NCBI GenBank assembly: GCA_027012045.1
Contig: JALUZI010000147.1
Location: 1 to 7,310, forward strand
Direction of reading: 5' to 3'
Source of the DNA: Desulfurococcales archaeon
Lineage (GTDB): Archaea > Thermoproteota > Thermoprotei_A > Sulfolobales > Acidilobaceae
DNA: 7,310 nt
The notes below the pieces were generated by a model. It worked only from the letters and a program-made list of their open reading frames with translations, made no database searches and was not told where the DNA came from. Below are positions 1 to 5,700 of the stretch, piece after piece. A program made the translations under genes and the position numbers. Positions within the stretch are counted from its first letter, which is position 1. Every line of letters begins with the position of its first letter.

Positions 1-1
1 C

Positions 2-670
2 GACTCACCCTCCATATACGCCAACTACACTAGGATAACACTAGTCTACAGGACACCAGGGATATACACAGTCTATTACAATGTTCCAACAGGCGGAACA
101 GTCACAACACCCCCAGGTCAGACAACAACAAGCCAAACACAGGCCACGTCAACCACTACAACAAGCCAGCCTCCAGCCCAGACCACAGCAACCCAGACCG
201 CACCCCCTCAAACTACTACAACCATAGGATCATCTACAACAACACCTGTAACTAAAACCACTACGAACCAGGAATCCAGCACCACCAGCACAACAACGTT
301 AGCCTCCCCTAAGACAAGCCCCAGCAAAGGAGGTAGCAACCTCTACTACGCCATACTTGTAGCTATACTAGTCATCATAGGTCTCGCCTACTACTTATAC
401 AAAAACAAGACGCCCCAGGAACCAGGTCCAGCCGAGCCAACGCTTATTGACTCACAGCTAGACGATAGGGATCTCCTACTACTAAAACTGATAAGCCGAG
501 GGGGACACAATATTTCCAGCCTCGCACGGGAGAGCGGTCTGAGCAAGTCTGTCGTGTGGAGGAGGATAAAGAAACTCGAAGACCTAGGGCTAATAGAGAC
601 TAGTAAAGGGATAGGCAAAGTAGATCTTTCACTGACGGACAAGGGTAGAAGAGTCCTAGAAGAAACCTAG
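2..670 (+). CDS. Membrane-tethered winged-helix regulator, C-terminal part (5' end outside window)
   Basis: The reading frame is open from the left edge to a TAG at 668-670, giving 222 residues with no start in the window. Residues 1-30 look like the last beta strands of an extracellular domain, with an N-Y-T sequon at 8-10. Residues 33-106 form a low-complexity stalk in which I count 33 Thr and 10 Ser, probably extended and O-glycosylated. A hydrophobic span at about 115-133 is followed by a Lys-containing flank, which places the remainder in the cytoplasm. Residues about 154-222 form a winged helix: an S-S-L-A-R-E-S-G-L-S-K-S-V-V-W-R-R-I recognition region, an L-E-D-L-G-L-I-E-T wing start and an L-T-D-K-G-R-R-V-L end, as in MarR/ArsR-like regulators. 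The topology suggests a one-component sensor with its receptor outside and its DNA-binding domain inside. The ligand and targets are unknown. The next gene downstream has possible operator sites in its promoter. Confidence 0.85.
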   Translation, partial: DSPSIYANYTRITLVYRTPGIYTVYYNVPTGGTVTTPPGQTTTSQTQATSTTTTSQPPAQTTATQTAPPQTTTTIGSSTTTPVTKTTTNQESSTTSTTTLASPKTSPSKGGSNLYYAILVAILVIIGLAYYLYKNKTPQEPGPAEPTLIDSQLDDRDLLLLKLISRGGHNISSLARESGLSKSVVWRRIKKLEDLGLIETSKGIGKVDLSLTDKGRRVLEET

Positions 671-677
671 CAATCAG

Positions 678-720
678 CGTTCCACCTGTCCCTGGAACAC
701 TGGAACCCTCATCGTTCCAG
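678..720. repeat. Array of four GTTCCA/TGGAAC half-sites (candidate operator)
   Basis: CGTTCCA lies at 678-684 and 713-719, and CTGGAAC lies at 692-698 and 700-706. These make two inverted pairs, GTTCCA-N8-TGGAAC (679-698) and CTGGAAC-N7-GTTCCAG (700-720), whose centres are about 21.5 bp apart, close to two helical turns. The array sits just upstream of the TATA-like element of the next gene, a suitable place for an activator or upstream repressor. The adjacent winged-helix protein is the obvious candidate binder, but this is inferred. In RNA the same repeats could fold as hairpins, so a role at the 3' end of the upstream transcript is an alternative. Confidence 0.55.
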
Positions 721-728
721 TACTACCC

Positions 729-738
729 TTATCTAAAA
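729..738 (+). promoter_or_regulatory. TATA-like promoter element of the secreted protein gene
   Basis: TTATCTAAAA is the most A/T-rich stretch of the 115-bp gap. It would place transcription initiation near 758-762, giving a leader of about 25 nt that contains the ribosome binding site. The match to the archaeal TATA consensus is imperfect and no convincing BRE is visible. Confidence 0.4.
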
Positions 739-774
739 CGAACAACAAAAGAGGAAGACAGACAAGCACAAGAA

Positions 775-780
775 GGTGAT
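775..780 (+). promoter_or_regulatory. Ribosome binding site GGTGAT
   Basis: GGTGAT, the standard crenarchaeal anti-16S sequence, lies 5 nt before the ATG at 786 and supports that start. Confidence 0.75.
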
Positions 781-785
781 GAAAC

Positions 786-2390
786 ATGAGGTACAGTCTA
801 AGCCTCAAAATCGCGGCTGCCCTACTGATAGTCGCCCTGATAGCACCTCTAGCCAGCTCTCTCTCACCAGTAGTAACTAACACCGGAGCACAGCAGGCAG
901 GCAAGGTGTACCCGGAGCAGCTACTGTTACAGCTTATAAACCAAGGCAGGATCAACGCCCCGGCAAGCGTAGTGGACCTCCTGGAGGAGGCCGCGAAAGT
1001 CAGGGACACCAATTCGACACTAGCAGATATACTTGTAGCACAGGCATTCATGCAGCTCTCAAACCAAACAGTACATCCCTGCAGAGGCCTCTACAGCGCA
1101 GTTATCGGGCTAAACATAACAGTGGACAAGCTGACACAGCTAGTCTATAGAATCAACAATATAACCAAAGGAGTGTATAACGAGTCACTCTCACAGGCCC
1201 TACACTACCTGAGGGAGGCGAAAGGTAATATAACAGCGGCCGCCGCAGTGCTGAACCAGTCAAAGAATAACTGCACAAGAGAAATCGCCGCGGAAGCGGC
1301 TAAATATCTCGGCACAGCCAGGATGGACATAGGTAAGGCCCGCGGCATAATCGACTCACTAACAGCTTGCAGGTACAAGCACGTCATAATGAAGGAGCTT
1401 CAAGCAAAGCTTATGCACGCCAACATGAAGATACAGAGCCTGGCAATGAAGAAGCACGAACTTGAAAGCAAAGGGTTCCACAGGGCCGCCATGGGACTAG
1501 GCCACGTCGAAGAAAAGCTCGCAATGGAGAACCAGGTGCTCCTCAACACTATAAAGGAGATTAACAACACGGTCAACTGCACACAGCTATGGGCTACAGT
1601 CGCGGCTTTCAAGATGCTTCACAGCTATGAAGTAATGCAGGGAATGGTCATCCAGCACTTCCAGCACAGGGCAGGAATGCTCGAGAAGAGCGGACTGAGA
1701 TTCTCAATGATAGCCTTCAAGCTAAACAGGGCCGCCAGTGTAATAAGCGACATAGAGAACAACACAGCTCTCCCCCCACAGGTGAAGAGCAACCTCGAGA
1801 AAATATCCAGCAACATAAAGGAGATATCCGATCTCTACAGGCAGGCAATACAGGAAGCCTGGACCGGGTCACCCGGCCTCAACCAGACAGAGGAGAAGCT
1901 ACTCAGCCTTATCGATCAAACACAGAATTTGATAAAGTCCACTGAGAACAGTCTACCCAGAGGGTTCAAGCAAACCCAAGGACTACTCAAAGCAGTCAGT
2001 AAGACACTGGACATGATAAAAGATATGATACAAAGGGACTTCCAGGGAATAAGCCACATAGGCAACCAGGTGAGGATAGCGAAGCAACTGACATTCAAGA
2101 TGCAGGTAAAAGTACTAGTTAGGAATACAATGCTAGCCCTCGAGGTCGCGGACAGGTATTGCAACCAGGCGAACAGCACGGTCGTACAGGACCTAGAGAA
2201 GTCCCTCGACTATATGAAGCAAGCTTTAAACGCCGAGAACTCCACGGAGGCTGTGAGCTACCTAAAGTCAGCGGCGGCACTCGTCAATAACGCCCAGGAA
2301 GCCTCGGCGGCCGAGTGCCCCCAGGTCCAGCCGGTGCTCATCATTTTGGAGATGGAGGTAAACACTACAGTCACACTACTGTCATCCTAA
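786..2390 (+). CDS. Secreted, heavily N-glycosylated all-helical protein of unknown function
   Basis: This 534-residue protein is not recognised as a named family. Residues 1-26 are a Sec-type signal peptide (Arg/Lys start, long Ala/Leu/Ile core, then A-S-S). The rest is almost wholly helical with heptad-like stretches and few predicted strands. I count about 15 N-X-S/T sequons, which fits a glycosylated cell-surface or secreted product. Six cysteines (99, 163, 195, 265, 459, 511) occur as spaced pairs around helical segments and could form disulfides. Residues 199-308 are unusually rich in Met (11) and His (8). No C-terminal membrane span or anchor is visible, so it may be released or held by partners such as the S-layer. 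The ATG has a good GGTGAT site 5 nt upstream. The gene follows the membrane-tethered regulator in the same direction but has its own candidate promoter. Any metal-binding or structural role is speculative. Confidence 0.85.
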   Translation: MRYSLSLKIAAALLIVALIAPLASSLSPVVTNTGAQQAGKVYPEQLLLQLINQGRINAPASVVDLLEEAAKVRDTNSTLADILVAQAFMQLSNQTVHPCRGLYSAVIGLNITVDKLTQLVYRINNITKGVYNESLSQALHYLREAKGNITAAAAVLNQSKNNCTREIAAEAAKYLGTARMDIGKARGIIDSLTACRYKHVIMKELQAKLMHANMKIQSLAMKKHELESKGFHRAAMGLGHVEEKLAMENQVLLNTIKEINNTVNCTQLWATVAAFKMLHSYEVMQGMVIQHFQHRAGMLEKSGLRFSMIAFKLNRAASVISDIENNTALPPQVKSNLEKISSNIKEISDLYRQAIQEAWTGSPGLNQTEEKLLSLIDQTQNLIKSTENSLPRGFKQTQGLLKAVSKTLDMIKDMIQRDFQGISHIGNQVRIAKQLTFKMQVKVLVRNTMLALEVADRYCNQANSTVVQDLEKSLDYMKQALNAENSTEAVSYLKSAAALVNNAQEASAAECPQVQPVLIILEMEVNTTVTLLSS

Positions 2391-2400
2391 ACCATAACAA

Positions 2401-2421
2401 TCTTTACTCCCAATCTTTTTC
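2401..2421 (+). terminator. Pyrimidine-rich tract, possible archaeal terminator
   Basis: A T/C-rich tract with T5 at 2416-2420 begins 11 nt after the stop codon of the secreted protein gene. Archaeal RNA polymerase can terminate at such T-tracts without a hairpin. None is evident here, so support is weak. Confidence 0.35.
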
Positions 2422-2462
2422 TAGCCCCTAGCCGCATTCTACTCCTATGGTGTAAAGCATCC

Positions 2463-2981
2463 ATGAACACTGACGACAGGCTATCTATGTACATAAGAGT
2501 CCTCCAGGACGAGTTCGGGGATTCAATAGTGACAGAATGCGAGGGAGGCACGTGTGTTTCGAAGATGATCCTCCTCGACACTACTCTCATAGCAAGAGTT
2601 GGTGACGAGTATTTCACACTAGAAGCAGAGGAGCCCCCCTCGTCCAGTGATGCCAAACTACTCTCAGATATTCCCATGGCCAGGCTCACCTATAGGGAAG
2701 ATGGGAAGCCCCGGGTCTCGTGTGATTTACCTGTTGACTGCCTTTCCTCTAGGAAACCCGTCGAATCGTGCATCGCCTCGGTTATAAACGGTGTTTTCGC
2801 GTTGAACCCGGATTTGAGCAGGAGGGTTCTGAGGAACATTATAGACCTGGTTGGCGACCTTGCATCGAGGGGTTTAACTGGGAACGAGATATTCAGGGTC
2901 CTAGTTGAGAACTACCGTGTTCCAAGAGACCTGGCGGAAGCCTCTGTTGAGTCCTACCAGGATATGGGTAGGGAGGACTAG
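2463..2981 (+). CDS. Unrecognised soluble protein, 172 residues
   Basis: I do not recognise this family. There is no signal peptide or membrane span, so it is probably cytoplasmic. Residues 1-95 are mixed alpha/beta and contain four of the five cysteines (26, 31, 87, 93; the fifth is 103). C26-x4-C31 and C87-x5-C93 are loosely paired but do not form a standard zinc finger. After a Pro/Ser/Asp turn near 58-63, a second strand-rich part runs to about 100. Residues 100-172 are helical, ending in an N-E-I-F-R-V-L-V-E-N-Y-R-V-P-R-D-L-A segment that resembles a small three-helix bundle. The ATG is preceded by GGTG at 2449-2452 with 10-nt spacing, a modest site. The upstream gap is only 72 bp and no clear TATA box is seen, so it may be partly co-transcribed with the secreted protein gene. 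Its 3' end overlaps the convergent regulator gene by 4 bp. Codon choice looks somewhat richer in GTT/TTG/GGG than in the gene before it. Confidence 0.75.
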   Translation: MNTDDRLSMYIRVLQDEFGDSIVTECEGGTCVSKMILLDTTLIARVGDEYFTLEAEEPPSSSDAKLLSDIPMARLTYREDGKPRVSCDLPVDCLSSRKPVESCIASVINGVFALNPDLSRRVLRNIIDLVGDLASRGLTGNEIFRVLVENYRVPRDLAEASVESYQDMGRED

Positions 2982-3950
2982 GTTTGTATCGCCTCAAGCA
3001 TCATCTGCGGACTAGGCAGTTCCACCCCTGTTTTCCTGAGCATCCTATAGACTTCTCCTTTATCAACCTCCCATGAAGGGGTGTATGACCTGTATATTTT
3101 CTTGAGGAGACTAACCGGTGTCCTGACAAGTCTAGCGTACCACGATGCCATCCTCAAAGGATTCCTCTTATAGTCCTCCATGGATTTCTCAACTATGATT
3201 TTGACATCAGGCTCTTTCTCTATGAACGACTTGTTTACAGCTAGTGTACAGCAGTATGGTGCAATGAGCTCAGAGCACCTGGACTCCAGTTTGAACCCCA
3301 TCTTTAGTGCCTGGGTTAGGTAAGGCTCCCATATCGCCGCTACTTTTATCTCCCCCTTCGCTAGGGCCTCAAGTATTTCTTCGCCACCATAGTAGTATTT
3401 GACAGGCATACTCTGGTCATAGGCTTTGAGGCAGGCTTCCATGGTTGAAATAGGTGTGCTTCCCCCGAGATTCGTATTGGACCTGCTGTTTACAACTATC
3501 CCTGCCCCGCCATACACTCCACCGTAAACTACCTTGTAGGACGGGTTGAACCTGTAGTACATTAACTGTGTGATAAGCGGGCTGTACCCGAGGTCTATGA
3601 GGCCTTCAGCTATGTGCCTGGTTAGTGTAAGGCCCTCCTTGTAAACAGTTATCTCTACATGATAGCCTTTCTCCCTGAGCTTTTTAGCTATGAATGGTAG
3701 GAACATGTATTCAGCGGCTTCTATGATACCTATAGTAACTGCACTCTTACCGCTGCCAGGCATGCGGGATGGGTACACGTGTTTGTTTCTGCCTCTCGCC
3801 ACGGTATACACTTTACCCTGTTCTTCGAGTTTCCTAACTATTCTAGATACCGTTGCTTTCGATAGCCCTGTCTTGTAAGCTAGTTCTGTTACTGTAAGCC
3901 CGGGATTAGTTTTTACCGCCCTCTCTAGGATCTCCAGTTTTATTCCCCAT
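2978..3950 (-). CDS. Winged-helix regulator fused to a solute-binding-protein (SsuA/NMT1-like) domain; apparent frameshift at the start
   Basis: The open frame covers 323 residues from 3949 to a TAG at 2980-2978. Residues 4-60 form a winged helix: L-T-V-T-E-L-A-Y-K-T-G-L-S-K-A-T-V-S-R-I-V-R-K-L-E-E-Q-G, then a basic wing G-R-N-K-H-V-Y. Residues about 70-300 have the type 2 periplasmic-binding fold seen in SsuA/NMT1-THI5 proteins: an opening strand T-I-G-I-I, a glycine-rich V-Y-G-G-V-Y-G-G-A-G-I-V-V at 141-153, and the characteristic G-E-I-K-V-A-A-I-W-E-P-Y-L-T-Q-A-L around W207. There is no signal peptide, so the binding domain should act in the cytoplasm as a ligand sensor, an arrangement like LysR regulators but with a different DNA-binding part. 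No ATG, GTG or TTG precedes the winged helix in frame. An ATG at 3950-3948 would fit exactly if one base of the adjacent GGGG (or AA) were removed, giving M-G-I-K-L-E. The first in-frame GTG, at 3811, would delete the DNA-binding domain. The gene diverges from a sodium:solute symporter pair and probably regulates it. Confidence 0.8.
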
Positions 3951-3972
3951 TATTCTTATAGGACGAGTCTGA

Positions 3973-3986
3973 TATTATTTAAATAT
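3973..3986. promoter_or_regulatory. TATA element shared by the divergent promoters
   Basis: TATTATTTAAATAT contains the self-complementary core ATTTAAAT and so reads as a TATA box on both strands. Its centre is about 30 bp from the ATG at 3950 on the minus strand, the spacing expected for a leaderless transcript. On the plus strand it would start RNA near 4005-4008, leaving a leader of about 16 nt with a ribosome binding site before 4023. It is the only good TATA candidate in the 72-bp gap. Confidence 0.6.
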
Positions 3987-4003
3987 GAAACAATTGTTTC
4001 ATA
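3984..4003. promoter_or_regulatory. Perfect 20-bp palindrome, candidate operator
   Basis: The half-site TATGAAACAA is followed directly by its exact reverse complement, with no spacer and no mismatch. It overlaps the end of the shared TATA element and covers the space between it and the expected plus-strand start site. A dimeric winged-helix protein bound here would block transcription factor access on both sides. The divergently encoded regulator at 2978-3950 is the likely binder, by position and by family habit. Confidence 0.65.
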
Positions 4004-4010
4004 CTCTAAC

Positions 4011-4016
4011 GGTGAG
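4011..4016 (+). promoter_or_regulatory. Ribosome binding site GGTGAG
   Basis: GGTGAG ends 6 nt before the ATG at 4023 and supports translation of the 60-residue membrane protein. Confidence 0.65.
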
Positions 4017-4022
4017 AACAGG

Positions 4023-4205
4023 ATGGGCAAACTAGCAGTATACACCGCAGTAATGACGCTCATACTACTACTTCACTACATAGTACCATACTACATCACC
4101 CACGCACCCCTAGACGCTTGGTACTGGATCATAGACTCGACAATCGCGTTCCTCGTAACCCTATACTATCTCTACAGGGGTGATCAATGGTGGAGGAAAG
4201 ACTAG
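4023..4205 (+). CDS. Small two-span membrane protein paired with the symporter (DUF3311-like)
   Basis: This 60-residue protein has two hydrophobic segments (about 4-26 and 34-52) joined by a short T-H-A-P-L-D-A-W turn, and a charged C-terminal tail R-G-D-Q-W-W-R-K-D. Small proteins of this size and layout, such as those with DUF3311 or the YhdT/DUF997 type, are commonly encoded just before solute:sodium symporters and are thought to be accessory subunits. I cannot tell which of these families it belongs to. Its last 19 bp overlap the start of the symporter gene, which argues for translational coupling and a shared role. It is the first gene of the unit driven from the divergent promoter. Confidence 0.75.
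   Translation: MGKLAVYTAVMTLILLLHYIVPYYITHAPLDAWYWIIDSTIAFLVTLYYLYRGDQWWRKD
4179..4184 (+). promoter_or_regulatory. Ribosome binding site GGTGAT that bears on the symporter start
   Basis: GGTGAT lies only 2 nt before the ATG at 4187 but 5 nt before the next codon, GTG at 4190. The 5-nt spacing matches that of the gene at 786, so GTG 4190 may be the real start. The two differ by a single residue. Confidence 0.55.
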
Positions 4206-5638
4206 CCGCGGAACTAACCGTCCTGCTACTATACATCGTCCTCGGGACAATAGGCGCTATAGTAGCCCGCAAGTACGGTGTCAAAACGACCAGGGAGTAC
4301 TATATTGGAGGAGGGAAACTAGGCACGTTCCTATCAGCACTCACATACGCGGCAACAACTTACAGCAGCTTCATGATAGTCGGCCTGGTAGGCATAGCAT
4401 ACTTCACCGGGATAGGGAGCCTAGGCTTCGAGCTTTCATACTACATAGCAACACTACTCCTCCTCGGAGCCCTGGCACCAGTAATCTATAGGAAAGCAAG
4501 GGAAAAGGGCTGGGTCACTCCAAGCGAGATGCTGGGAGACCTATACGGCTCTCCGAGACTAGCCGCCGTCATATCAGTACTGTACTTCCTAGCCCTACTC
4601 CCCTACGCCTCCGCCCAGTTCAAAGGCATAGGAGAGACGATAGCCACAGCAGGAGGCCAAGGCTACTATGCATGGGGGATTTTGCTTGCTCTAATACTGG
4701 TCCTCGCCTGGACCATCCTGGCGGGAATATGGAGCGTTGCAGTAACAGACGCCATCCAAGGACTATGGATGATAGCGGCAGCAGTACTCCTCCTAGGATG
4801 GATAGCATGGCACCTGACGAGCGAGATGCACATGACCACAAGCACGATAATGTCCCAGCTAGAGAAGGAGGGCCTCCTGGACGTATCCCCGGGCAAAGGG
4901 TTCTGGAAGATACCCGTGTTCATATCATTCACACTGCCATGGCTGTTCTTCGCCCTTACAAACCCCCAGGTAGTCCAGAGGCTCTACATGCCCAGGGACA
5001 AGAGGAGCCTTAGAGGCATGGTCATATGGTTCGGAGTATTCGGCCTAATCTACACGTTGATGGTAGTAGCAATAGGCATGCTTGCCAGGGCAGGAGGCCA
5101 CACACTGCTCCCCTATAAGCTCCATGGTAAAGACTCGGTGACACCGGCGCTTCTAAACGTAGCGCCCCTATGGATATCCGTCATCGTCTTCGTAAGCATA
5201 ATAGCTGCGAGCATATCGACGGTGGACTCGATAATCCTAACCGTCTCAAGCTCGATAGGACACGACTTACCCTACGATAAGAGGAGGATAAGCGAGCTCT
5301 CCGTAACCAAGACTACCATAGTTCTAATGGCTCTAGTCGTAGCCGGAATAGCCTATATGAGAGTATCATACATTGTACAGCTAAGCGTGCTCTCCAGCCT
5401 ATTCCTACTACCGCTACTGCCACCCACACTAGCAGGCATACTCTCCGAGAACCCTGTAAGGTACAACAAGCTGTCATGGGCATCCATAATACTGGGATTA
5501 ACAGCCGCGGCGGTACTAACGTACTATGTAGGGGTCTCAGGAGTATTCAAGACCCCCGTGCTGGGCCTGACTACTCCAGTATGGGTTTTCATAGCATCCT
5601 GGATCCCATGGATAGCCGCTCCATGGAGCCGGGGCTGA
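4187..5638 (+). CDS. Sodium:solute symporter (SSS family)
   Basis: This 483-residue membrane protein has about 13 predicted spans and the usual family length. It is expected to import a solute with Na+ in the plasma membrane. Near the N-terminus is Y-Y-I-G-G-G-K-L-G-T-F-L-S-A-L-T-Y-A-A-T-T-Y-S-S-F (38-62), the family's TM2 signature. The N-P-Q-V-V-Q-R-L-Y-M-P-R-D segment at 259-271 is the conserved cytoplasmic Q-R loop. A-S-I-S-T-V-D-S at 341-348 carries the Ser-Thr pair that, in this family, contributes to the Na2 sodium site, followed by S-S-S-I-G-H-D. These residues look intact, so the transporter should be functional. The substrate cannot be read from sequence. Relatives carry proline, pantothenate, sugars or monocarboxylates. 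The gene overlaps the small membrane protein by 19 bp and ends inside a terminator hairpin. The divergent regulator with a solute-binding domain probably senses the same or a related compound. Confidence 0.92.
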   Translation: MVEERLAAELTVLLLYIVLGTIGAIVARKYGVKTTREYYIGGGKLGTFLSALTYAATTYSSFMIVGLVGIAYFTGIGSLGFELSYYIATLLLLGALAPVIYRKAREKGWVTPSEMLGDLYGSPRLAAVISVLYFLALLPYASAQFKGIGETIATAGGQGYYAWGILLALILVLAWTILAGIWSVAVTDAIQGLWMIAAAVLLLGWIAWHLTSEMHMTTSTIMSQLEKEGLLDVSPGKGFWKIPVFISFTLPWLFFALTNPQVVQRLYMPRDKRSLRGMVIWFGVFGLIYTLMVVAIGMLARAGGHTLLPYKLHGKDSVTPALLNVAPLWISVIVFVSIIAASISTVDSIILTVSSSIGHDLPYDKRRISELSVTKTTIVLMALVVAGIAYMRVSYIVQLSVLSSLFLLPLLPPTLAGILSENPVRYNKLSWASIILGLTAAAVLTYYVGVSGVFKTPVLGLTTPVWVFIASWIPWIAAPWSRG

Positions 5639-5654
5639 AAAAGCCCCCTATTTT
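5631..5654 (+). terminator. Hairpin terminator overlapping the symporter stop codon
   Basis: GGGGCT at 5631-5636 pairs perfectly with AGCCCC at 5642-5647 around a GAAAA loop, and TTTT follows at 5651-5654. The stem includes the last codons and the first base of the TGA at 5636-5638. The shape is that of an intrinsic terminator, and it separates the transporter unit from pheS. Confidence 0.6.
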
Positions 5655-5659
5655 AATAA
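5649..5659 (+). promoter_or_regulatory. TATA-like promoter of pheST
   Basis: TATTTTAATAA would place initiation near 5680, about 20 nt before the pheS start, leaving room for the GGGTG ribosome binding site. It overlaps the T-run of the preceding terminator. Confidence 0.5.
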
Positions 5660-5687
5660 CTCAAGCATCCCCCTTCAACATAGAATC

Positions 5688-5692
5688 GGGTG
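5688..5692 (+). promoter_or_regulatory. Ribosome binding site GGGTG deciding the pheS start
   Basis: GGGTG lies 8 nt before TTG 5701 and is the only purine-rich site upstream. It favours the TTG over GTG 5716, which would be 23 nt away. Confidence 0.5.
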
Positions 5693-5700
5693 CATACTGA

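Noticed and set aside
82..100. TGTTCC-N7-GGAACA inverted repeat inside the membrane-tethered regulator gene, similar to the half-sites at 678-720
   Set aside because: It lies in coding sequence for an N-V-P-T-G-G-T segment, far from any promoter, and lacks the final A/T of the GTTCCA half-site pairing. Chance is a sufficient explanation.
121..330. Thr-rich repetitive DNA as a possible minisatellite or CRISPR-like repeat
   Set aside because: The repetition is of ACA/ACC/ACT codons without a fixed unit or spacers. It is explained by the Ser/Thr-rich protein stalk.
776..840. Possible C/D box sRNA: GTGATGA at 776-782 with CTGA further on at 837-840
   Set aside because: The box C-like string is simply the GGTGAT ribosome binding site plus the next bases. 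No convincing C' box or terminal stem is present, and the region is the start of a well-supported gene.
3743..3772. Walker A-like P-G-S-G-K-S in the regulator linker (residues 64-69)
   Set aside because: The glycine required five residues before the G-K is absent (Arg is there), and no Walker B or NTPase fold follows. The sequence continues into a solute-binding domain.
3690..3878. 62-codon plus-strand frame antisense to the regulator
   Set aside because: It is the complement of a clear winged-helix/binding-domain gene, has no ribosome binding site and shows no protein-like pattern.
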